Origin: Tengunoibacter tsumagoiensis
GTDB taxonomy: Bacteria; Chloroflexota; Ktedonobacteria; Ktedonobacterales; Ktedonobacteraceae
NCBI RefSeq assembly: GCF_003967535.1
Contig: NZ_BIFR01000001.1
Location: 4,463,001-4,527,000 of the forward strand
DNA length: 64,000 nt
Direction of reading: 5' to 3'
The notes beneath the pieces are model-generated. The model was not told where the DNA came from. It made no database searches and saw only the letters and a list, made by a program, of their open reading frames with translations. Of the stretch, positions 57,829 to 64,000 are shown one piece after another; within the stretch, counting starts at the first letter, position 1; each line of letters starts with the position of its first letter. Position numbers and translations under genes: made by a program.

Positions 57829-59718
57829 ATGAGTGAGAAAGATAACAAACAACTAGAAGCGACATCCCCGGCTCCATCTGAACTTCACGAATCTGGCTTC
57901 CTCGTTATCGAAGAGACAGATACACAAGCTGAGTCTGCCCGGCCAGTTCCGCCTCTCCTTTCGTCCACATCCATCATTCCTGACACTCAGATGTTTGAAC
58001 GCCTGGGAACGGTTGAACACCTTGCGGTTCGCCGTCCGATCCCTCCCCTCAATACTGACAATCCAGACATAAAACAGCGCTTGAGCTCTTTACGTACGGC
58101 TGTAACGAGGCTTCTTACGGCTCTGCGCTGGAAGGAACGCTCGATCGTTGAGACTGCGGATCAGCTTATCCCTCTCTTGAATGTTGGTTCCGTACCACAA
58201 TGGCAATCTACCCTTATGCCACTCCTCTATGAGATCGATCGAGCTGGAACGCTACTGCCAGTCTGGCTCCAGATTATTGATCGAGGAGATCCACCTGATC
58301 TCCCGGCTGACGCAAATCCGGGTGAGACTCTGCCTGGAAGGGCTCGCCGTTTTGCCATTCTGATGTTGGGCTACTATCGTATGCTTGGGATTACAGGGGC
58401 GGGAAACACAGCTACGGCCAGTGATATCCCCACAAAACTTCAACAATTAGCCATCGATCCAACAACCTCTTATTACGCGACACAAGCCCTGGCAAGGCAG
58501 GGAACCCTTCCAGCGATGGAGGCATTGATGAATGCTCTACGCATGGCCAGAGGGTGGGCAAAAGTTGATGTGGTCGAACGATGCCTGGAACTCAAACAAG
58601 AGCGCTTTGCACCTCTCTTAATCGCCAGTGGCCTTGACAATGCTCCAGGCTTAGAAAGCTATCTGGCAAGTGCGCTCTACTACGCCTTACCATTGGAGCT
58701 CTATCTCCAGGGACCAGTTCAGGCTCAAGAGCCTGCTGAGCATCCCCTTCTGCTGGAAAATGCAGCCCTGATCTTTCATCAGGTACTTCTCGATACGCTG
58801 ACACATCCCTCGCCAGGGCCTGAGCGCCCCCTGCCACTTCTGTTTGAACGGTCATTTCCAGATCGCGCCCGAGCATTAATTGAAAGTGTGCGCATCCATA
58901 TCTCCTGGCAGCAAGCGCTCGCGCTCCATCGCCTGGGCATGCTCCTTGGGCGCTATTGGGGCGAGATCTCACGTGGAGAGATGAATGAGCCACGTATAGT
59001 TGATGTAGTCTCTCCCTGTCTACCACTGATGAGAGAGCTGGAGCGGTGGATGGGGAATACTGGCCGGGACACGCTGATTGCTGCTCTATCCACTACTGAT
59101 TGGAGGCAGAGCCTTGCGATTAGTAGAGCGCTAGGAGAACTTCGTGAGGTGCGCGCATTGCCCTCTCTCCTTACGCTCCTCTCGCAGATCACTGATGTCA
59201 ATGATCTACAACAGGCGCTTGCCGTAGAGAGCCTGTGCCATACCCTGGGAAATCTAAGAGACCCTGCTGCGATTGAACCTCTTCTCCAGTTTCTTCAACG
59301 CACGATTCATCTCACTGAACGCTTAAAGCAGGCGAAACAACCAGAAAATCTGCCATCTGGCCATCCTGCTATTCCTGAAAGTATTGCCTATGCAGCCATC
59401 GTCCGAACCTGTGGTCAGATTGGCAATCCAATCGCCTTACCGACCATTCAACAGGCCGCTAACGATCTCGATCCGTATGTGCGCGCACAGGCGTTAGAGG
59501 CATTGCGTCGCATGGACCCGCAGGGCCGATCGGAGCAGAGTCAGCAGATTGCGCGCGAAGCACTCAATGACCCACGCGCTTCCATTGTCCGTTTTGCCTG
59601 TCAACTTGTTGTCGACTATCGTCTGCATGCTGCCAGCACCGATCTCCGTACACTGATGGAGACCAGGCCAGAGCTCTATACACCAGCCTGTGAAGCCCTG
59701 CGCCTTTTAGAGGGGTAA
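57829..59718 (+). CDS. HEAT-repeat protein
   Basis: A 629-residue protein. The first about 75 residues are polar and disordered. The rest is helical; from about residue 420 clear HEAT repeats appear (DWRQSLAISRALGELREVRALPSLLTLL, then AIEPLLQFLQ, YVRAQALEALRRMDP and ASIVRFACQLVVDYRLH). No catalytic motif. GAAAGGG precedes ATG 57829. It is followed by a terminator and then by the kinase gene on the same strand, so a role as scaffold in the kinase/FHA signalling cluster is plausible but unproven. Confidence 0.75.
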   Translation: MSEKDNKQLEATSPAPSELHESGFLVIEETDTQAESARPVPPLLSSTSIIPDTQMFERLGTVEHLAVRRPIPPLNTDNPDIKQRLSSLRTAVTRLLTALRWKERSIVETADQLIPLLNVGSVPQWQSTLMPLLYEIDRAGTLLPVWLQIIDRGDPPDLPADANPGETLPGRARRFAILMLGYYRMLGITGAGNTATASDIPTKLQQLAIDPTTSYYATQALARQGTLPAMEALMNALRMARGWAKVDVVERCLELKQERFAPLLIASGLDNAPGLESYLASALYYALPLELYLQGPVQAQEPAEHPLLLENAALIFHQVLLDTLTHPSPGPERPLPLLFERSFPDRARALIESVRIHISWQQALALHRLGMLLGRYWGEISRGEMNEPRIVDVVSPCLPLMRELERWMGNTGRDTLIAALSTTDWRQSLAISRALGELREVRALPSLLTLLSQITDVNDLQQALAVESLCHTLGNLRDPAAIEPLLQFLQRTIHLTERLKQAKQPENLPSGHPAIPESIAYAAIVRTCGQIGNPIALPTIQQAANDLDPYVRAQALEALRRMDPQGRSEQSQQIAREALNDPRASIVRFACQLVVDYRLHAASTDLRTLMETRPELYTPACEALRLLEG

Positions 59719-59747
59719 CTAAAACATGCGGCAAGATGCGCAAGAAC

Positions 59748-59777
59748 AAGGGGGTAGCTCTCCACCCCCTTATTTTT
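59748..59777 (+). terminator. Terminator after the HEAT gene
   Basis: AAGGGGGT (59748-59755) pairs with ACCCCCTT (59764-59771), followed by ATTTTTG. Confidence 0.85.
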
Positions 59778-59989
59778 GTCTGAAAATATTTAAGCATATT
59801 ATCAAATTATCTCTATATGCATTTTTATGTACGTTAATATCATAAAATCATCTTATATAGCACTTTTGTCTTATGTTCTGCCAGCATCTTTCGTGAGTGC
59901 AGGTATACTATTATTAGAGAAGAGTGTTGAAGGGGAAGAGGGGCTTTCTTACAGCTATCCTCCCGCTTTTAAACTTGAGGGAAGTTTTG

Positions 59990-61366
59990 ATGAATATGTT
60001 GGTGGGGAAAATGCTCGGCGGGTATCGTCTTGCACGTCTTGTCGAGAGTGGTGGTATGGGTGATATTTATTTAGCTCAACATGCACGAATCGGGCGCAAA
60101 GTCGCTATTAAGGTCATCTGTGGTGATTTACGAGCCGTTCCCAATACCCCCGAAGGAAAGCAGGCCGCAGACCGCTTTGAGCGTGAGGCTAAAGCAGTTG
60201 CTGAGTTAGAGCATGAACATATTCTTCCGCTCTATCATTTTGGAGAAGAGACGCTCGATGCCACAAGTGGTCCCATTACCTATCTGGTGATGCCTTATAT
60301 CTCTGAAGGATCGCTCTGGAACTGGCTCCAGCGGCGCACACAACAATTTGGCTTTGGCTGGCCTATCTCGGCTGAGGAGGCCGGATACTATCTCATGCAA
60401 GCCGCTACTGCTCTTCAGCATGCCCATGATCATGGCATTATTCACCGCGATATCAAGCCCACAAACTTCCTTATCCGTGTGGAGCGAGGCCCTTTGAGGA
60501 ATGGGCCCTATGCCGCTCTGGCACATATTTTTCCTCATGGTCGCCCTCATCTGCTCCTGGCCGATTTTGGACTGGCCGCTTTTTATCGCATGGGGCGCTC
60601 ACTCCATCGCTCGGTTGGCACCCCACTCTATATGGCACCAGAACAGTTTGATGACCCGTCCCTCTCTACTTCTGTCCATGTTGGACCATCAGCCGATCAG
60701 TATGCATTGGCTGTCATGATCTATCAATTGATGACGGGCCGGGCGGTCTTTGAAGGAACGGCAGCTCAACTGCTCCATCATCATCACCATACTCCCCCTG
60801 AGCCCCCCAGCTTTTATAATCCTACCATTCCTCACGAATTGGACGAAGTCTTTTTGAGGGCACTTGCCAAGAAACCTGAACAGCGTTATCCCAGCATTCT
60901 CACGTTTGCCCAATCCTATGAGTCGGCTCTCCTGAACGCTCAACGTTCACGGCCCGCCAGTAGTGAACAGACGCGCACGACGTTAAACCGAGAGACGCGC
61001 ACTTTTTCAATTAACAGGCCACGCGAGGCCACGACGCTGCCGTTGGCACCAACGGAAAAGGCAGTGGCTCGTGGCGCACGACAGAGTACCGCTTATGCAG
61101 CAGCTGTCCAGGTTGCGACGCGCGAGCGCCCTGTTGAGGTTAAACCACAACAACCAGCGAAAGGGAAAGTTACAACCGAACATATCTTCTTTCAAGAGCA
61201 TCAGGTTGACCGGGTTCCTCCTGCTCTTCCACTGTATAAGAGTATCTATCAGCAGTTTCTTCGGCTCTCACCAACTATGGCTATTCTCCTGGTGGGACTG
61301 GTTATCCTTTTGCTCCTGGCAATTGGGATTGTAGCGGTCCTCCTGATTCTCTGGTTTGGACACTAA
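59990..61366 (+). CDS. Serine/threonine protein kinase, membrane anchored
   Basis: A 458-residue Hanks-type kinase. The glycine loop [13 protein letters not shown], Lys in VAIKVI, the catalytic HRDIKPTN (Asp154), DFGLAAF, and [11 protein letters not shown] are all present, so the kinase should be active. After the kinase domain (about residues 12-285) comes a Thr/Arg-rich linker with several TR/TT sites and then one membrane helix (about 430-452). It lacks an extracellular domain. ATG 59990 is chosen because GAGGGAAG precedes it; the ORF is open to 59924. A double-FHA gene follows, a classic partner pair. Confidence 0.93.
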   Translation: MNMLVGKMLGGYRLARLVESGGMGDIYLAQHARIGRKVAIKVICGDLRAVPNTPEGKQAADRFEREAKAVAELEHEHILPLYHFGEETLDATSGPITYLVMPYISEGSLWNWLQRRTQQFGFGWPISAEEAGYYLMQAATALQHAHDHGIIHRDIKPTNFLIRVERGPLRNGPYAALAHIFPHGRPHLLLADFGLAAFYRMGRSLHRSVGTPLYMAPEQFDDPSLSTSVHVGPSADQYALAVMIYQLMTGRAVFEGTAAQLLHHHHHTPPEPPSFYNPTIPHELDEVFLRALAKKPEQRYPSILTFAQSYESALLNAQRSRPASSEQTRTTLNRETRTFSINRPREATTLPLAPTEKAVARGARQSTAYAAAVQVATRERPVEVKPQQPAKGKVTTEHIFFQEHQVDRVPPALPLYKSIYQQFLRLSPTMAILLVGLVILLLLAIGIVAVLLILWFGH

Positions 61367-61387
61367 TTGAGGAAATTGTGCATTGTT

Positions 61388-61436
61388 GGAGAATACTCAA
61401 TTCAACCGCAGTAGAGCCACGAACAGGTATTCTCCA
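61388..61436 (+). terminator. Hairpin after the kinase gene
   Basis: GGAGAATAC pairs with GTATTCTCC across a long loop. Confidence 0.55.
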
Positions 61437-61550
61437 CGCTGTTCTTATCAGGAATAGATGTGATAATCTGGATTATCCAGGCTTCGATCCGTCAGGTCAC
61501 ACGCTGAACCAGAAAGATCAAAGACTCTCGCCCACAAGCCTCTTAAAACC

Positions 61551-61580
61551 TTGACACATCTCTATCTAATTCGTTATACT
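61551..61580 (+). promoter_or_regulatory. Promoter of the FHA gene
   Basis: TTGACA (61551-61556), an 18-bp spacer and TATACT (61575-61580). So the FHA gene can be transcribed apart from the kinase. Confidence 0.75.
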
Positions 61581-61665
61581 CTTTCAGGCGAGATGGATTA
61601 AATACCTCCGCTAATTCCTCCTCATCCATCACAATTGTTTGGGTAGCAGATAGAGTGGGAGCCCT

Positions 61666-62349
61666 ATGACACAGGAACAGAATTCAACCGCGTATCTTGT
61701 CATCCAGAAAGGCTCTCTGGTTGGTAAGCGCATCGAGTTATGGAAAGAATGTACCACCATTGGCCGCAGCCGCGATAGCGATATCTTTTTAGAGGATATT
61801 TCTGTCCATCGCAAACAAGCTCGCATTCTCTTAACACACGCTGGCTATCTTCTTCATGATGACCATGGAAGCAATGATAGCTTTGTAAATGGTCATTCCA
61901 TCACTGAACAAGTGCTCAACAGCGGGGATCAGATCCTCTTCGGCAATACCCAGATGACCTTCTATGCCAATGAAGGGACGCGACCATTTCAATTAGCCTC
62001 TTCACGAGGGAAAGAGCTCCATATTGGAAAAACGCTCGATCCTCAAGCAACAGTGATCGCTCGACTCCATCTTGCTAATCCGAGTAGCTCTGTCCAAAGC
62101 ATCGAGCTCCTCCCACAAATGACGATTGGCCGCAGCCGCGAGTGCGATATCTTTCTGGAAGATGTTACTGTTAGCCGCCATCATGCAACAATTGCGGAGA
62201 TCTACCATGGCTCATTCGAGATCATCGATAACCGCTCCGCTACTGGCACCTTCATTAATGGAAAACCGATTAAACGCGCTCAATTACAAGAGGGTGATGT
62301 CGTTCAGATCGGAGTGAATGAGTTTACGTTTCGCTCATCTCGTTCTTAG
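61666..62349 (+). CDS. Double FHA-domain protein
   Basis: A 227-residue protein with two forkhead-associated domains: the first about residues 10-100 (IGRSRDSDIFLEDISVHRKQARI), the second about 130-225 (IGRSRECDIFLEDVTVSRHHATI). Both keep the Arg and Ser that bind phosphothreonine. The two domains are alike enough to be an internal duplication. It likely reads phosphorylation by the kinase encoded upstream. Its 3' end overlaps the convergent NadD-like gene by 26 bp. GGGAG precedes ATG 61666. Confidence 0.92.
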   Translation: MTQEQNSTAYLVIQKGSLVGKRIELWKECTTIGRSRDSDIFLEDISVHRKQARILLTHAGYLLHDDHGSNDSFVNGHSITEQVLNSGDQILFGNTQMTFYANEGTRPFQLASSRGKELHIGKTLDPQATVIARLHLANPSSSVQSIELLPQMTIGRSRECDIFLEDVTVSRHHATIAEIYHGSFEIIDNRSATGTFINGKPIKRAQLQEGDVVQIGVNEFTFRSSRS

Positions 62350-63163
62350 GAGCAAAAAGCTGCGTAAGATACTTGACGCGATTTTCATATTCATTTAATT
62401 CTGTTCCATCGGGCAAAAGGAGGGGCGGCTTGTACGCTCGAGTATGCCGCATAAAAGCACGCACCTCCTGAAGCGTATTGTCCCCATAAAGGTACTCATC
62501 TTTACGCACATGGGTCGAGGAGACTTCTCGATATTGTGGCCCAAACGGAAGCGCATGAATATAACGGGCATAGGGCTGATTCTCTGTCTGCTGAAGCAAG
62601 GCCGTCAGGTCATTGTGGCTCGCACTCCCACGCGGCGCTACCAGCAACTCAGCTTGCTGAAACAGCGCCTGCAATGCTTCATTCCGATCTTCATAGTATC
62701 TGGGATCTAAGATTTGCAGGATCTTATCAAAGCCCATCAGAAAATAGATCTTCTGTACATGAGGAAATGACCTCCTCAACGCCTGCGCCTGCTCTACATA
62801 TAATCCACGATTGAAGAGAAGCAAGCCTGCATGGGGAATACGTCTCCTCAATACGTCTTCCAGTAAGATGATACGATCTATTAATAAAGGGCGTTCTACA
62901 TGCTCTTTATTGACTATCTTCTTACTGATTGCTGCATAGAGATACATTGGCTGATGTGCACGTGCATACAATTGGGCTTCTTTTAAAAGCGCAATATGGG
63001 CTGTAGTGGGTGGATTAAATGAGCCCGTTAACACAATGACGTTAGCCTGCGGCTGCATTCTCCCTGGAAGCGTACGAGCCTCTGGCTCCGCCTCCGGGTT
63101 GAGCCGGCTTAGCACTCCATGCACCTGCTGTAAACGCCGTATTGACTGGGGAGAAATATACAT
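62324..63163 (-). CDS. nadD: Nicotinate-nucleotide adenylyltransferase-like protein
   Basis: A 279-residue nucleotidyltransferase, longer than typical NadD (about 190-215 residues). The N-terminal about 42 residues are an extension without a known motif. The core begins VIVLTGSFNPPTTAHIALLKEA with the (T/H)xxH nucleotide-binding site, has YFLMGFDKILQILD and LLVAPRG, and ends VSSTHVRKD, the ISSTxxR-type signature. It probably adenylates nicotinate mononucleotide in NAD synthesis; a related adenylyltransferase activity cannot be excluded. AGGAAG precedes the ATG at a long distance. Tail-to-tail overlap with the FHA gene. Confidence 0.75.
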   Translation of the reverse strand: MYISPQSIRRLQQVHGVLSRLNPEAEPEARTLPGRMQPQANVIVLTGSFNPPTTAHIALLKEAQLYARAHQPMYLYAAISKKIVNKEHVERPLLIDRIILLEDVLRRRIPHAGLLLFNRGLYVEQAQALRRSFPHVQKIYFLMGFDKILQILDPRYYEDRNEALQALFQQAELLVAPRGSASHNDLTALLQQTENQPYARYIHALPFGPQYREVSSTHVRKDEYLYGDNTLQEVRAFMRHTRAYKPPLLLPDGTELNEYENRVKYLTQLFAPKNEMSET

Positions 63164-63537
63164 GCTACACTACGCTTCCTGATCTTATTGCCATCGGTCT
63201 GACCAATGCCTGTTATCTAACTATTGTATCATGTTCTGAGATTTCTTCCCACCACTCTCACGCCTGGATACAGGCGATAACGCTGCCATTCAAACACTTA
63301 ATATCGCGTGTCTCTTGCCTTCGGATTGCGGCGCTCAGAGACAAATGCGTTTCATTAAAGCCGTGAACGCTGCATAACGATGGTTCACCAATAATGGAAA
63401 CGTTGTGAGCCGTCCACAGATCACCCGGGGCTTTTTGAGCCCTTTTAAACTTTTCTTGAGAAGTTTTTGACATCTTTCCCTTTACAGTATGAGACAGTGA
63501 ATTGCACTTATGTGTCTCACTCTCTGGTCGCCGATTA
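63164..63537 (+). other. Intergenic region ahead of the KdpD-like gene
   Basis: No gene supported. A short stem GGGCT/AGCCC followed by TTTT lies at about 63427-63445 and a TTGACA stands at about 63467, which could serve the gene at 63622, but no good -10 follows at 17 bp. Confidence 0.35.
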
Positions 63538-63598
63538 CAAAGAAAGGGAGGGGTGGCGCTTCCTTCCCATGCAGGGGTACCCGCGCCACGAGATTTAG
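63538..63598 (+). repeat. 5' hairpin element, copy 2
   Basis: CAAAGAAAGGGAGGGGTGGC then GCTTCCTTCCCATGCAGG and GGTACCCGCGCCACGAGA, with GTGGCGC pairing with GCGCCAC. Same layout as copy 1 at 343-416 on the other strand; here the KdpD-like frame is open through it from about 63553, so it could also be partly coding. Confidence 0.6.
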
Positions 63599-63621
63599 AT
63601 GAAAAAGAGAGAAACGTATCC

Positions 63622-64000
63622 ATGTCCGTCTTAAGGCCATCCAAACAGATCAACCAGCCAACTGTTGAGACGAATATTGAGTCTTTCTGGCATCATTATC
63701 TCATCGATACGCTTCTAGCGGTGGCTGGTACCTCGCTGGTTACGGTGTTGATTTATGCCTTCCAACTCTATCCACGCATCCCAAATATCTCTATTATCTA
63801 TCTCCTGGTGGTTCTTCCTCTGGCCAGCACACGAGGCCGCTATGCTGCGGTGATGGCCTCAATTATTGCTTTCTTGACCTTTGATTTTTTTCTGGTTCCT
63901 CCTCTCTTTGTGCTTACTATCTATCGAACTGAGGAATGGATTGCTCTTGTGGTCTTCCTGGTCGATGCTCTCCTGACGGGTCAATTAGCGGCTGCTTTAC
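63622..64000 (+). CDS. DUF4118-containing (KdpD-like) membrane sensor, N-terminal part
   Basis: Open to the window end, at least 126 residues. After about 30 soluble residues come at least three membrane segments: LLAVAGTSLVTVLIYAF, ISIIYLLVVLPLA, and ASIIAFLTFDFFLVPP. The DUF4118 hallmark RYAAVMASIIAFLTFDFFLVPPLFVLTI matches the membrane module of KdpD-type histidine kinases. The kinase core would lie past the window. ATG 63622 is the first Met with a weak GAGAGAAA upstream; the frame remains open into the hairpin element, so a GTG start near 63553 is possible. Confidence 0.8.
   Translation, partial: MSVLRPSKQINQPTVETNIESFWHHYLIDTLLAVAGTSLVTVLIYAFQLYPRIPNISIIYLLVVLPLASTRGRYAAVMASIIAFLTFDFFLVPPLFVLTIYRTEEWIALVVFLVDALLTGQLAAAL

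Overview
The window looks like a stretch of chromosome from a Ktedonobacteria-type member of the Chloroflexota. This is inferred from gene content: LysW-type lysine biosynthesis, class I lysyl-tRNA synthetase, MurT/GatD peptidoglycan amidation, many WD40/HEAT/solenoid proteins, a Ser/Thr kinase with an FHA partner, a PLL-like propeller lectin and lineage-type small hypotheticals. No 16S or other taxonomic marker is present. Base composition looks close to balanced, genes are dense on both strands, and most gene ends carry a strong hairpin terminator. I saw no tRNA, rRNA, CRISPR array, intact insertion sequence or phage module.

Layout. 1-9.3 kb: the start of a possible membrane-anchored MutS-like protein, two SDR dehydrogenases, SnoaL-like, PPOX, DoxX and SRPBCC proteins, an 801-residue STAND-like winged-helix/solenoid protein without an NTPase, a relic of a glycoside hydrolase family 2 gene, and an MDR oxidoreductase. 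9.3-21.8 kb (all minus strand): the centrepiece, a T-box-controlled alpha-aminoadipate (AAA) lysine operon. A consensus promoter at about 21.77 kb is followed by two tandem T-box leaders with lysine specifier triplets, then lysW, lysX, lysY, lysZ, a fused lysJ-lysK, homocitrate synthase, both homoaconitase subunits and homoisocitrate dehydrogenase, and finally class I LysRS. 21.9-35.5 kb: WD40 protein, YCII/DGPF protein, CPBP protease, membrane-anchored zincin, propeller lectin, ABC-F ATPase, ABC-2 permease, CitE-like lyase, cytidylate-kinase-like protein, lone Clp N-domain protein and a small Arg-rich protein behind a long, repeat-containing leader.

35.6-44 kb: oligopeptide ABC importer genes (binding protein and two permeases, no ATPases), phospholipase D-like protein, glutamine-synthetase-like enzyme and a sigma-70-family factor. 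44.5-50.5 kb: cell wall genes, namely an S11 D,D-carboxypeptidase with a very long Arg-rich cytoplasmic tail, then murT-gatD-phosphodiester glycosidase lipoprotein. 50.6-54.1 kb: a complete polar amino acid ABC importer. 54.4-64 kb: DUF2064 glycosyltransferase, FlgM-like protein, small conserved proteins, and a signalling cluster (response regulator, HEAT protein, Ser/Thr kinase, double-FHA protein), NadD-like adenylyltransferase and the start of a DUF4118 (KdpD-like) membrane sensor.

How the parts work together. The lysine block encodes homocitrate to AAA precursors (Hcs, LysT/U, HICDH) and the carrier-protein half (LysW, X, Y, Z, J, K). Only the AAA aminotransferase (LysN) is missing and must be supplied from elsewhere. 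The leader reads uncharged tRNA-Lys, so charging by the adjacent LysRS closes the loop. Other RNA-level or repeat-based features stand out: a hairpin element duplicated at the 5' ends of the two genes at opposite ends of the window, three 52-53 bp repeats whose core recurs at the lectin promoter, and two cases where a gene's last codons and stop are tandemly duplicated.
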